Shown piece after piece: positions 12,830 to 23,559 of a stretch of DNA of 64,000 bases. How positions within the stretch are numbered: the first letter of the stretch is position 1; every line of letters starts with the position of its first letter. The notes beneath the pieces were generated by a model, which saw nothing but the letters and a program-made list of their open reading frames with translations, was not told where the DNA came from and ran no database searches. Both the position numbers and the translations under genes were made by a program. Origin of the DNA: Juglans regia (lineage: Eukaryota; Streptophyta; Magnoliopsida; Fagales; Juglandaceae); the NCBI RefSeq assembly GCF_001411555.2, contig NC_049901.1, positions 42,586,302-42,650,301 on the forward strand, read 5' to 3'.

Positions 12830-13586
12830 AATATGGTTAAGAAAATAATATAAATAATTAAATTGATTTTTATTAAATTTTTTAAAATAAGTGGTAATTT
12901 CATATGGTATCAGAGTCCTAAATTTAAACATTTACTCTAAATTCTATCTCATTTAATTAAATATTTCACATGTTAGACTTAGTCATTAAGAAAACAGTTG
13001 ACCCACACGTGAAAGAGATTCTTAAGAATATAGTATGAATAATTAAATCTATCAACTTAAGTTTTGGGACAATTAGTAATTTCATAAGTATTAAAATTAT
13101 ACCCTTCATGAGAAATTCCTAAAATTATGCATGTAGTAATTAATGTAGATCGACGGTATCCGGTCCAAAAATAGGATTTGGGAAAGTCTTTTCCGTGTAA
13201 TGCAAATTTTTTTTTTTTTTTTTTTCTATGCAATAATATTGTATATTCTATTAAAAAGTATATTGATTCTTTTAGATTGTAGGTGGCAAACAAAAACGAT
13301 TGGTTTTGGGTTTTGGGTCTGTTTGACGATTGATCCTTCCTAAAACGATATAGTTAAGTACCATGCATTGACGAGCTGAATAAACATAAATATATATGTC
13401 AAGATCTTCGAAAAAAACTTGGGCCTATTTTCCCTGATCATGCGTTTCTTTAGGACACTCCATTGTGGTAGCAATATATATAATATATAAACCCTTGCAA
13501 AACGTTCCAAAAATAGGCAAAAACGTACTGCGCGCTGGCTGACTTATAATTTTGAACCAGATCAAGTATATGTGCATGGTTAATCG

Positions 13587-13861
13587 TGTAAAGAAATGTA
13601 GAGAGAGTGTTTCAGTGGAAATTTTCCCAATTCTATTGATGTGTCGAGTTTATAATTTATACAGAGTACATGCCTAAATTAAATAATTACAGCAATCTAA
13701 ATATAGAAGAATATGCATTAGTTTTTGCTAGAATCCTGCTGCACTACCTATTTATATTAATTAATTATATAAATCAATAGCACTATTCCTGATGAGAATA
13801 TCCGCATGATTTTGGACTAGGAATCTTATTGATTGTCGTTTGATTGATTTGCCTTGATACA
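13587..13861 (-). repeat. 3' LTR of the copia element
   Basis: On the plus strand it starts TGTAAAGAAATG and ends CCTTGATACA. In element orientation it is preceded by the polypurine tract TTTTGAGGGGG (complement of 13862-13872). Confidence 0.9.
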
Positions 13862-15382
13862 CCCCCTCAAAAGTGGGCTTCTATTAGCAAGTCCAATTTT
13901 ACTTCTAAGTAGTTCTGTCCGCTGCCTTGAGAGAGGTTTTGTCAATAAATCAACAAGTTGGTCTTGAGTGTGGACATGTCTGACTTGAAGTGCGCTTCTT
14001 TGAACCAAATCTCGAACAAAGTGGAGGTCTATTTGGATATGTTTCAACCTTGAATGTTGAACAGGATTGAAACTAAGATGTGTAGCTCTAAGATTGTCAC
14101 ACAGCAGTGATGGAGTTTATTGAAGCCTGAAACCAAGTTCTTGAAGAAGAGAATGTATCCAAACAGTTTCAGAGGCTGCATTAGCAAGGGCCCTGTACTA
14201 AGCTTCTGTTGATGATCTTGCCACTGCACGTTGTTTCTTTGAGCTCCATGAGATGGGATTGGAACCTAGGAAGCTGATATAGGCTGAAGTGGAGGTGTGA
14301 TCATCAAAATTTCCAGCCCAATCAGTATCTGAAAAAGTTGTGAGAGTTGGATGTGCCTTGTGGGTCAGCCTAACATCATGGAAAATAGTTTGCTACAAGT
14401 AGCGTAGTAGCCTTTTAGTTGTTGTCCAGTGGGTTGTAGTGGGCTTGTGCATGAATTAGGACAACTTATTCACAGCGAATGAGATGTCGGGTCGAGTGAG
14501 GGAGAGGTATTGTAAGCTACCAATGACTCTTCTGTATTTAGTGCTATCAAAAGAAGTTGTACCATCATTGAGTTTGAGAGGTGTGCTTGTTGAGAGAGGA
14601 TTGCAAACATCTTTGGCACCAAGCATGTTTGTATTAGACAATAAATCACAAACATACTTATGTTGGGAAAGAAAGATTCCATCCTGAGTAGGAAAAACTT
14701 CCACTCCTAAAAAATAATGTAAGGAGCCCATATCCTTCAATGAAAATTTATGGCCAAATTGTTCAACAATGGAACTCACAAATTTGGAGGTATTTCCAGT
14801 AATCACTAAGTATACCAAAAAATAACAGATAATAGAGTCATGTTTATATATAAACAATGAAGAGTCTGCCTTTGAATTTTGAAAACCAAGCTAAAGTAGG
14901 GCATTTTTCAGGGCCAGGGACCTCGCCCGAGGGACCTATTTTAAACCATAGATGGCCTTGTGGAGTTGACAGACATGATCAGGTTTGGTAAAATCTTTAA
15001 AGCCTGGGGGTTACAACTTGTAAACTGTTTCACTAAGTTCCCCATGTAAGAATGCATTATTAATGTCCATTTGCCTCAAACCCTAACCATTCATCACAAC
15101 AATGGATAAAACAGTTCTAATCATGGATGGCTTAACCATTGGACTAAAAGTCTCCTTATAGTCAACACCTGGACATTGGTTGTACCCTTTAGTCACAAGA
15201 TGGGCTTTAAACCTCTCCACTGACCCATCAGGTTTGCGCTTCACTCTAAAGACCCATTTACAGCCTACTGGATTGCAGTGAAGTGGATGAGGTACTAATT
15301 CCCATGTCGCATGCCGCATGAGGGCAGTGAGTTCGTGGGACATAGCCTCATGCCCGTGAGGTTCAAAGACTGCTTGACTCAC
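13826..15382 (-). pseudogene. Copia reverse transcriptase and RNase H remnants
   Basis: The RT begins at 15382 with the copia block ELTALMRHATWELVPHP, then GCKWVFRVKRKPDGSVERFK and ETFSPMVKPSMIRTVLS. A second part (14456-14857) has SLKDMGSLHYFLGVEV and RVIGSLQYLSLTRPDISFAV. RNase H relics (14044-14229 and 13826-14047) include HIQIDLHFVRDLV and VHTQDQLVDLLTKPL. At about 14805-14815 the catalytic YVDD box is damaged: the frame reads FLVY directly followed by LVITGN, so the three residues VDD are absent without a frameshift. The enzyme could not work. Confidence 0.9.
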
Positions 15383-15802
15383 ACATGTGGGTTCAATGGT
15401 CTCGAGTAAGGGATGTTTGGTGACGGTGAAATTTTTTTGGTTTGTAGATTTGGTTCATAGACCGAGTGGTCATGTGGTGGGTTCGAGAGGTGGATGGGTG
15501 TTGAGTCCGTGAGGGATTTTGTGGTTTAGGTTCAGAAATGTGGTTAAAACTATTGCCTAGGTCAGGATGTATGGTGGGAGTGGAGGTTTGATTTGGGTTA
15601 GACAACAGATTGAGGGAATTAGGGTTTGTAGGTGCCAAGTGTGCAGCTTGAGAATCCAAATTCAATTGAGAGAATAAATCAGAGGAAGTAGAGATACGAG
15701 GATTACCTGAAGTTGCAGTGACCATGGTTGGAGCAACAACTGAAGGGACTGGTGGTAAAGAAAGCATGACAGGCTGCATAGCAACAAGAAAAGGATTTGG
15801 AA

Positions 15803-17175
15803 CTAGTGAGAGACTCGAGTTGGGGGTAGTTCTTGAAGATGAATGGGTTTCGGTCTGTGGGCTTTGGGCCTCATCAAGGAAGACGTGCCTTGAGATATAA
15901 ACACGCCGTGTATTTGGATCGATGATCGGTAGGCATTTTGAGTGAGGGAATAGCCCAAGAAGATGCAGGGTGTGGATTTAGGCTCCATTTTGTGTTTGTT
16001 GTATGGTTTGGTGAGAGGGTAACACAAACAGCCAAATTTTCTCAATTTGAGATAATTTTGAGAAAATTTGGTCGTTGTCCAAAGAGAGCCTGGTACGGGG
16101 ATTTATTTTGGAGTAACGGGGTGGGTTGACGATTTATAAGTACATGGTCATTTGAAAAGCATGTGGCCAATATGAGAGAGGTAAATTTGCATCATGGAGC
16201 AATGTGATCCCAGTTTCCACAAGATGACGGTGACGTCGTTTAGAGACACCATTTTGTTGTGGTGTGTGTGGAGCGGCAGTTAAATGACATATGCCGTGAA
16301 GAGAGAAAAATGATTTCAATCTCACATATTCACCCCCGTTGTCCGAGTATAAGGTTTTAATTTTGCATTGGATCTGGTTTTCAACAAGAGTTTTGAATTA
16401 TGGAAAAATTGTTGCCACCCCGGATTTTGTTTCCATCAGATAAAATCACATGTATTTAGTATGATGGTCAATAAAAAGAAGGTAATAGAGCCATCTAAAC
16501 CCACAATGAGCGGAACCCCAAACATCGGTATAAATTAGTTCAAGGGGTGCCTTACTCGAGAGACTAGTAGAACTAAATGGTTGTTGATGAACTTTATTGA
16601 TTGAACATGAGGTACATAAAAGAGACTCTTTAGTTGTTGTGATTGGAAGCGAAAAATTATGAACAACATTGTGAACAATTTTGGAGGACGGATAACCAAG
16701 ACGTTTGTGCCAGCCATCAACAGAGGTTCTTTCATGCACATTAGCAACCATTTTGAAGGAAGATGCCACCAACGATTTCGGAAAAATGTAGACACCATTT
16801 TTACATGCACCTCTTACCAGGGCCACATTCGGGATCTTGTCCTTCACAAGAAAATAAGAAGGTTAAAATTCAATCAACACATTATTTTGAGATTTAAAGT
16901 GGTGCACAGATATAATATTTTTGCAAAGGCTTGGGACACAAAGTGCATCTTTGAGAATGAAAATTTTTTTTGGGTGATTTTAAAGTTAGGGATCCAATGT
17001 GTGAGACAGCCAAACCTTAACTATCACCAAGCACAAGTTCATCAGTGCCATCATATTCTGAGTGAATGGATAAATTGTTGAGATCTCCAGTGATATTATG
17101 AGAAGCAGTAGAGTCCATGAGCCATTTATTGTCCGTGACATTGGAAGTAGAGGTACAATTAGCAGTGACTGCATG
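15803..17175 (-). pseudogene. Copia protease and integrase remnants
   Basis: Minus-strand fragments in order. A protease relic has WLMDSTASHNITGD (about 17095), with the usual DSGA changed to DSTA. A pre-integrase segment has HKRLGYPSSKIVHNVV (16710). An integrase segment contains LELIYTDVWGSA and YYLLFIDHHTKYM (about 16450-16540). Next is HGICHLTAAPHTPQQNGVSKR (about 16250), and then the post-integrase piece RKFGCLCYPL with the phrase PKSTPCIFLGYS (about 15990-16045). Frameshifts and stops separate the pieces. Confidence 0.85.
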
Positions 17176-17478
17176 AGGATTCAGTTGGAGACATGACTTG
17201 GCCGTGTGACCAATCTAGTCACAAAATTGACATTTTGGCTGATATCTTTTCTGATTGTTATTGGGTCGGCCCGAGGACTTGTTTTGAGGCCGTGAGTATT
17301 TATTTTGGCTCTGGTTGCGTGAGAACAGAGGGCATGCCTTGATTCTTCTGGTAGGAACTTCCAGAATTGGTCTTGTGATCCTCATAGTTCGCCGACACCA
17401 TAAGCTATTGAGTGGCGGTCTCTAGAAGCCAGCGATAGCTGTTGTGGCCTACCAAAAGATCATGGAGCTCTTCGAAGG

Positions 17479-18066
17479 TCAAAATTTCTCCCTCGCACGG
17501 ATTGGTACAACTATTTCCCTGAAATCAGAACCCAAACCATTAAGGATGTAAAGGGTTAGATCATCGTTAGATATGGGATGGTCAATTAGAGCTATCTCAT
17601 CAGCCAATGCCTTTACGACATGGAGATACTCCGGAATCGAGCGATTTTCTTTTTGAATCAAGGTAATTTCTTCCTTGAGTTGCATAGCTTGCATTCGAGA
17701 TCTACTAGCATACATATGATTCAATTTTTTCCACGTCTCATGGGATGTTTTAGCGGTAGCTATGAGAGGAGTGATGGTGGTGGAGGTTGAAGCAAGGATG
17801 GCACTGAGAATCAACTTGTCTTGCTGAACCCAATGGGTTTTTTGTAGGGCATATTCAGGAGTGTCATCAGATGATGGACACACAGAAACTCCAGTGACAT
17901 AGTCCAATAGGTCGTACCCAATGAGAAGAGCTTCGAATTGGGCACGCCATTGTGGAAAGGTGGAGGGGATTAATTTCTCATTGATTTGGGTTGTGATGTT
18001 AAGAGCAACCAGTGGTGTTTCGGTTGGGGAGAGAGGTTGATTGTTTGGATTTTGGGAAGAAGACAT
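17479..18066 (-). pseudogene. Copia gag (UBN2/retrotran_gag type)
   Basis: From the likely start MSSSQNPNN (18066) the frame stays open to 17479. It contains the copia gag pattern (NITTQINEKL, FPQWRAQFEALLIGYDL, LILSAILASTSTTI, AKTSHETWKKLNHMYASRSR, IPEYLHVVKALADEIA). It stops before the zinc knuckle, whose relic (CQFC-x-IGH) is out of frame near 17210. The longer frame back to 18117 would run into the primer site and is unlikely to be native. Confidence 0.85.
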
Positions 18067-18116
18067 GTTGGAATAAGGGATCGTAGTCACGTTTGAGTGG
18101 TGGTCTCTTGATACCA

Positions 18117-18385
18117 TGTAAAGAAATGTAGAGAGAGTGTTTCAATGGAAATCTTCTCAATTCAATTTATGTGTTGAGTATATAATTTATACAGTGTACA
18201 TGCCTATATTAAGGAATTACAGCAATCTAACTATAGAAGAATATACATTAGTTTTTGCTAGAATCCTGCTGCATTATCTATTTACATTAATTATAGAAAT
18301 TAGTAGCACTATTCTTGGTGAGAATATCTGCATGATTTTGGGTTAGGAATCTTGTTGATTGTCGTTTGATTGATCTGCCTTGAGA
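18117..18385 (-). repeat. 5' LTR of the copia element
   Basis: Matches 13587-13861 along its length. On the minus strand it is followed by TGGTATCAAGAGACC, a primer-binding site for initiator methionyl-tRNA (complement of about 18101-18115). Confidence 0.9.
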
Positions 18386-18819
18386 GATCGTTATATCTAG
18401 TAGTTTATAATTGTATGATAGGGTTTGCTAACTTTAATAAAAGGACAAGCAAACAGCTGCTCAATTCCTAAATGAAAAGATTGATAAAGCACAACGAAAA
18501 GAAATGATCGAGAAGCTAGCTAGCTACTAAAGAATCTCGTCAACTTCATATATTCTTTTGGATATGTGTATAGAGTGTGTATATAGTAATTAATCAGCAT
18601 GAATGATTAATTATACAAACAAACAAAAATACAAAGAAAAACCAAAAAAGAATAGCTAGCAAACTTTTTTGTTGTTATTATTCTCACAATAAGTACATTA
18701 CTGAATTAAAAAATGTACCACAACGTTTTGGATTAATAGGTCATCATGATTCTCTTTCTATTTTATTTATTTCTTTATTTATTTTGCTTTTATATCTTTA
18801 TTCTTGTTATTAATGATAG

Positions 18820-19950
18820 TTATTGTTTTGGCTGATTGTTGAAATGTGATGTCGGACTTTCGGATTGCCCCTTTTGTAGTATTGTCCCTAGCAAATGAGC
18901 CATTGGGTGACTTGTGAATGCCCTTTGACTGATTGTTGAAAGACGAGGTGGAATTGTCGGATTGAGCACAGATGGTCTAATTGGAGTGACCTTCTGCAGT
19001 GACTCCAATAACAAATGACTAGCCATAGAATGACTTGCAAAGGCCCTTTGTCTTATTGTTGAAAGTTGGCCTGAGATGATCGGATTGAGCGTAGATGGAG
19101 GAATATTAGCCTTTTTTAGTACTGACCTGAGAAAATGAGCCCTTGAGTGACTTGCGAAGGTCCTTTGGCTGATTGTTGAAAGGCGACTTGAAGTTTTTGG
19201 ATTGGGCACAGATGGAGGAATATGACCCTTTTGTAGTATTGTCCCTAGCAAATGAACCCTTGGGTGACTTGTGAATGCCCTTTGACTAATTGTTGAAAGG
19301 CGAGATGAAATTCTCAAATTGGGCGCAGATGGAGGAACATGACCCATTTGTAGTATTGCCCCTAGCAAATGAGGCTTTGGGTAACTAGCGAATGCCCTCT
19401 GATTGATTTTTGAAGGGTGAGGTGGAATTCTCGAATTGGGCGCAGGTGTACAAATTTGACCCTTTTGTAGTATTGTCCCTAGCATAAGAGTCGTTGAGTG
19501 ACTTACGAAGGCCCCTTGGCTAATTATTGAAATGTGACATGGGATTTTTGGATTGGGTGTAAATGGAGGAATATTATCCTTTTGTAGTATTGTTCCTAGC
19601 AAATGAGCCTTTGCGTGACTTGCGAATGCCCTCTGATTGATTTTTGTAAGGGTAGGTGGTATCGTCGGATTGGGCCCAAATGGACTAATTGGAGCACCCT
19701 TTTGGAGTGACTCCAACAACAAATGAGCCATGGAATAATTCGTAAAGGCCCTTTGGCTGATTGTTGAAGCTAGTAATGGGATGTCGGTGCTTGAATTAAA
19801 TGAAGATGGAGGGATTCGAGCTTTATGCTGCAACCCTAACAAAAGGATTTTGTTCATCAATAGTATTTTTTCTTCTCCATGCAAGACTCGACAAGCTTGA
19901 TTTGCATTCATGCACATTAGAAAAAGCAATGATATCACTACAGGAAGCAT
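18820..19950 (-). CDS. Secreted tandem-repeat peptide precursor (IDA/PIP-like polyprotein), intact
   Basis: 376 residues from the ATG at 19950. I chose it because it opens a clear signal peptide (MLPVVISLLFLMCMNANQA, then CRVLHGEE); the frame upstream (to 20115) is TA-repeat leader and is not shared with copy C. After residue 40 come nine units of 39-40 residues (starting about 38, 77, 117, 156, 195, 234, 273, 313, 353). Each has LLGTILQKG, then a core such as HIPPSVPNPK, VPPSAPNLR or PISPFGPNPT, then STISQRAFASHPRAH. The cores resemble the IDA/IDL (PIPPSAP) and PIP/PIPL (SGPxP) families, whose members are secreted, cleaved and sensed by receptor kinases; that role here is inference. A 20-bp deletion relative to copy C, near 18869, shifts the last unit out of frame. 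An alternative reading is a proline-rich wall protein. Confidence 0.72.
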   Translation of the reverse strand: MLPVVISLLFLMCMNANQACRVLHGEEKILLMNKILLLGLQHKARIPPSSFNSSTDIPLLASTISQRAFTNYSMAHLLLESLQKGAPISPFGPNPTIPPTLTKINQRAFASHAKAHLLGTILQKDNIPPFTPNPKIPCHISIISQGAFVSHSTTLMLGTILQKGQICTPAPNSRIPPHPSKINQRAFASYPKPHLLGAILQMGHVPPSAPNLRISSRLSTISQRAFTSHPRVHLLGTILQKGHIPPSVPNPKTSSRLSTISQRTFASHSRAHFLRSVLKKANIPPSTLNPIISGQLSTIRQRAFASHSMASHLLLESLQKVTPIRPSVLNPTIPPRLSTISQRAFTSHPMAHLLGTILQKGQSESPTSHFNNQPKQ

Positions 19951-20035
19951 TTTTAAACCCTCACTAGTTCTATAAGCCAAAATATATGAATATATCCAAC
20001 TTGATGCAAGTATCTGTGAAGGATATAGAGGTGTA

Positions 20036-20038
<3 letters not shown>

Positions 20039-20072
<34 letters not shown>
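20039..20072. repeat. (TA)n microsatellite in the leader of the repeat-peptide gene
   Basis: TA run about 90-120 bp upstream of the 19950 start codon, on the side where a TATA element would be expected. Copy C has only a short TATATATACC here (about 59208-59217), so the expansion is private to copy B. Confidence 0.85.
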
Positions 20073-20074
<2 letters not shown>

Positions 20075-20512
20075 TGTGTATCCACCAACTTGTATATAAG
20101 ACTTGGAATTTTCAACTTTTAGTATGTGGGAATCGTTTTACTCTTTATTATTAAGAGTAAGAGATTAAAACATTGAATGGGTCTTAAATGACAAAACTGG
20201 GTTTGATTTGAATCCTAAAGTAGTCCCGCTTTCACATGCATGAAAAAGTGATGCAATGAACAATTTTGTGAAGAAGAAAATGCATTTTTGATGGGCAAAA
20301 CATGCTTGTCTCGATGAGGCAAGAGTAGTACTGTTTTGTAAAATTCAAGACTTTTCGTCAGTAGGACCACTAATTTGTGTAAAGCTACAAAAAAGAATTT
20401 GTATGTGGATTAACAAGGGGGCTTCAATCCTCAAGAGAACCTTAATTTTAGGGTATCGTTAAAGATCACATATATTATTCAAGTTTTGAATTTTTTTTCA
20501 TATATATGTTAA

Positions 20513-21605
20513 CAGAAGCGCTTCGGAACAGCCCAACTATTTATAAGAGATAAATAGCCCGCTAATAACCATCTGACACGTAAGAAAGTATGGATATTGT
20601 ACAATACACAAACACGAAGTTGATTAAAACCGAAAAGAGAAAAAGACGTCCCCACCATCTACCCTCGAACCTGTACCCCTTTGGGCCTTCCCCACTGAAA
20701 CCCCTTTCCCCTTCCCCACTTCATAGCTCCGTGAATGACGGCATAGAAAGGTTTGGTTGCTAAGCAAAATGAGAAATACGAATTGCGTTCTTCTAAATAT
20801 TCGATATGCACAGTGGTCATTGACTTTTGGAAGCTTTTAGTCTTGGCTTGATTTTAGGTGCTGAGAAAAACGAGTAACAGAGTAGTGTTTGTAAAGTGCT
20901 TTGTTTGCTCATCTCATAAACAATGAAAATCCTCCAAGATTGTAATTTGGACCGTCTCCCATTTCTTTTCGTATTTCTCAGCTTCCAAATAGAAAATAAA
21001 TATTTAAATATTTTCATTTACAGTGGTTATTAATCACTGTTGAAAGAGAAAATTTGATTCTTATATTCCTTTCCAGCTATTTCAATGTAGCTCTGGGCTT
21101 TCCTTTGAGAAAAAGGCTTGCTTTTTAAAGCATAGTGTTTTGAGGCATGCATAGATCTTGTTGAGACTGAGGTGATATTTTAATCCATTGTTCACATTTG
21201 GGCAAAGAACAGTAGGTGCCTATGGAATCAGAAGGAGAAACTAGGGTGAGCGTCCTAAGAACTTAAGATTTAGCTTGCAATTTGCCTATTGTTTAGCTAA
21301 TCAGAAAAATGGGAGGTCGAGATCCCACTTTGGTTTGGATGAGGAAGAGGACATGAGAGGGCTGTGAGTTTTTCTTTCAAGGTCGAGCTCCGGGGGTTGA
21401 GTTGTCGCTGGGGACGAGTGTGGGGTCAAGATCTCAGTTACAGGTTGGGATGGAGTGGAAGAAGAATACTATGATAGAGGCACGGGAGGGTTGGGTTGTG
21501 ATGAGTTGATCATGTGTAGGCAACTCTACAATATGAAAAATAGTAGGCTAACGTGGAGGGCTGTTTATTGAGTAACAACAGCCGAACCGGCATTCAGGTT
21601 TTCTC
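20513..21605. mobile_element. 1.1-kb insertion with 9-bp target duplication (possible Mutator-like)
   Basis: Copy B has 1,093 bp here that copy C lacks. The insert is bounded by the identical 9-mer ATATGTTAA (20504-20512 and 21606-21614). A 9-bp duplication is typical of Mutator-like elements, but I see no long terminal inverted repeats: left CAGAAGCGCTTCGG, right ...CAGGTTTTCT. The interior has moderately GC-richer text around 20640-20730 and 21300-21480 but no recognisable gene. It may be a captured host fragment. Confidence 0.5.
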
Positions 21606-22095
21606 ATATGTTAATTAGTTCCCTTGTATTTCATATATATAAACCTTACATGGGTTAATTTGTTAATTCCAATAAACTCATTAGCATTTGTATTGAAATC
21701 CCCAGGCCAACTTATAGTTAATGTATATTTAGCTAAAGTACTCAAATTCAAAAATGATAAAGAGGTAGGGTACTTTAACTTCTAAACTTTTGAAAGATAT
21801 GTTGTTCATAAGCCCTACAAAAGAACTTGATTCTTCGGTTCAACCATCATTTAACTAGGAATTACCTGGATAACTTCAGCAGTAATTAGCTAGATCTGTG
21901 TCTTTCCCAGGACCGGAGGAAGGGCATTCAACTCCTGAAACTTGGCTTTCTCTTCGGGCATATATTTTGAATGGAAAAGAAAACTGATCAGAGAGAAGAT
22001 CGAAATGGTTCTAAAGGTAGCCCAAGCACAACAAAGAATGTGGAAAAGAATCTTGACTGGAGGCCCCAGCTAGACCAGCATGCAGCGGACATTCC
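21606..22095 (-). other. Conserved upstream block with broken open frame (copy B)
   Basis: Matches 59690-60180 in copy C, where the minus strand is open for 96 codons. In copy B the frame is interrupted by small indels, for example 'gttgtgcttgggctacc' against 'gttgctacc'. The product, if any, is unknown. Confidence 0.4.
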
Positions 22096-22099
22096 TCGT

Positions 22100-22800
22100 A
22101 AAATATCTTGAATGTGTCTAATGTCTATACGGCTTTAGGTTATGGGATAATCCTTTTACACAACATAAAATACTTTGGAAAAGACTTCCAAAAGTATCAA
22201 ATATGAAGTCTCTCAAGGCATGATGCACTGAATTTGGGAATGTTCTCTAAGACATTTGGGTAGGTGTTCCTTCCAACTGTTTCATTCTAAAATTCCTGAA
22301 ACAGGGACAAAGCCAATATCTTTTTTCTCGGAAACAGAGACAAAGACAAGAGGATTCAATTATGAGGATACTCAAGATAGGCTGCCCACTGGATGCTCAT
22401 CCAATTTCTAGTGTCATCAAAGCGTTCAAGGAACATCAAATTGTAGCTCAAGTTTCAAATGTTTTAACGAAGAATGGCAAGATTATTCATACATTTTCCT
22501 TCTGAAGTGATGCGACTCTTTAACTTAAGTTCCTGTCGGATGACTCGATGCTTTTCATAGAGAAAGTGATTCATGTTTTGATTTATGTTTTAAATTGCAT
22601 GAAGGCCATGAATCATGTAGACTGGGGATTTAGGCAACAATTTCACTATGAAATATTTTCTATGTGAAATGATCATACCTCAGTTAAAGAGAACCGCTAT
22701 CAGAATATTCTGTCTATATATAATCGAAAGCATTTTCTTGTACCAACTTAGCAATTTGTTTGAGAAATCTTTGATTTTCTTTTACCTCCACCTTGCCTTC
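22100..22800. other. Unassigned sequence left of the RPS13 retrocopy
   Basis: No homology to the duplicated unit, no recognised repeat and no supported gene. The frame that leads from 22648 into RPS13 is only an upstream extension of the retrocopy. Confidence 0.4.
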
Positions 22801-22840
22801 CATGCATGGTTGAGGGTCTATTTAAATGGGAAGACGGTAA

Positions 22841-22849
22841 AAACCCTAG
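22841..22849 (+). promoter_or_regulatory. Telo-box (AAACCCTAG) in the RPS13 retrocopy leader
   Basis: Plant ribosomal-protein genes commonly carry AAACCCTA-type telo-boxes near their start of transcription. Its presence 87 bp before the RPS13 ATG suggests that part of the parent gene's leader was copied too. Whether it acts here is unknown. Confidence 0.5.
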
Positions 22850-22935
22850 CCTCTTTCTCCCCCTGGGATTTCTCTTTGAGCATAACACGAAGAGAGGCAC
22901 AACTAGAGCGCCAGAGACACTCATTCGTTGTCACC

Positions 22936-23391
22936 ATGGGTCGCGTGCATAGTCAAGGTAAGGGTATTTCGGCTTCTGCTCTCCCTTTCAAGAGGACACG
23001 ACCAAGCTGGCTGAAGATCTCTTATCAGGATGTTGAGGAGAACATCTGCAAATTTGCCAAGAAGGGTCTGACACCATTTCAAATTGGTGTTATTCTTCGG
23101 GATTCTCATGGGATTGCTCTGGTGAAGACTGTTACTAGAAGCAAGATTTTGCATATATGGAAGGTCCATGGACTTGCTCCTGAAAATTCAGAGGATCTGT
23201 ACCACCTCATAAAGAAAGCAGTCCCGATCCATAAGCATTTGGAGAGGAATATGAAAGACAAAGATTCCAAGTTTAGGTTGATTTTGGTTGAGAGCAGGAT
23301 CCATCGCCTAGCTCGCTACTACAAGAAGACGAAGAAGCTGCCACGTGTATGGAAATATGAATCTACCACAGCCAGCACTCTTGTGGCTTAG
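22936..23391 (+). CDS. RPS13: 40S ribosomal protein S13 (uS15) retrocopy, intronless
   Basis: 151 residues starting [17 protein letters not shown] and ending [12 protein letters not shown], the full usual length of plant cytosolic S13, a small-subunit protein of the uS15 family. The start at 22936 is fixed by this N-terminus; the upstream frame is leader sequence. The coding region has no introns, although plant RPS13 genes are normally split. The 3' side runs about 160 bp to an A-rich stub (near 23552-23560), so this looks like a reverse-transcribed mRNA copy. Many changes fall at positions that are nearly invariant in the family: Arg to Gln at residue 7, TPSQ to TPFQ, GSKILRI to RSKILHI, AIRKHL to PIHKHL, and LPPVWK to LPRVWK. 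The frame is open, but selection looks relaxed. It is probably a retropseudogene; a working gene is possible. Confidence 0.85.
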   Translation: MGRVHSQGKGISASALPFKRTRPSWLKISYQDVEENICKFAKKGLTPFQIGVILRDSHGIALVKTVTRSKILHIWKVHGLAPENSEDLYHLIKKAVPIHKHLERNMKDKDSKFRLILVESRIHRLARYYKKTKKLPRVWKYESTTASTLVA

Positions 23392-23559
23392 AAAAAATGT
23401 TGGTTGGAAAAGGTTTGGATGCTCCCATGGATGTGTTCTTGGACGAGGAACTTTCAGTTTGCAATGGTTTCTTTTGTCACATTTCGATTCAATGAACTTT
23501 GTCAGGATAAATGTTATGGTAGATCAATTTGGCAGTTGAGTGCATTTGATTAAAAAAAA

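Larger units (their letters stand above)
13587..18385 (-). mobile_element. Complete but inactive Ty1/copia retrotransposon
   Basis: Two LTRs of about 270 bp (13587-13861 and 18117-18385) enclose gag, protease, integrase, RT and RNase H relics in copia order on the minus strand. The flanks hold a 5-bp near-duplication (AATCG left, GATCG right). Copy C contains the unoccupied site near 56870 (CATGGTTCATCGTTATATC), which confirms insertion into copy B after the duplication. The LTRs differ at roughly one position in ten by eye, so the insertion is not recent. Frames are broken at many places. Confidence 0.92.
8993..22095. repeat. Segmental-duplication copy B
   Basis: This tract matches copy C (54369-61740 and its left part) in the same order and orientation, once later insertions are removed: a hAT (10316-11912), a hAT-like MITE (12138-12829), a copia (13587-18385) and a 1.1-kb insert (20513-21605). 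Shared landmarks include the block starting AAGTCTATG at the left edge, the AT-rich stretch around 9700-10000, the repeat-peptide gene and its upstream region. Homology stops at about 22095, after CATTCCTCG. Confidence 0.8.

Noticed and set aside
19951..20115. N-terminal extension of the copy B polyprotein (start at 20115)
   Set aside because: It reads poly Ile-Tyr from a TA microsatellite and is not conserved in copy C; the ATG at 19950 begins a normal signal peptide in both copies.
22648..22935. N-terminal extension of RPS13
   Set aside because: The family N-terminus starts at MGR; the upstream part is copied leader with a telo-box.
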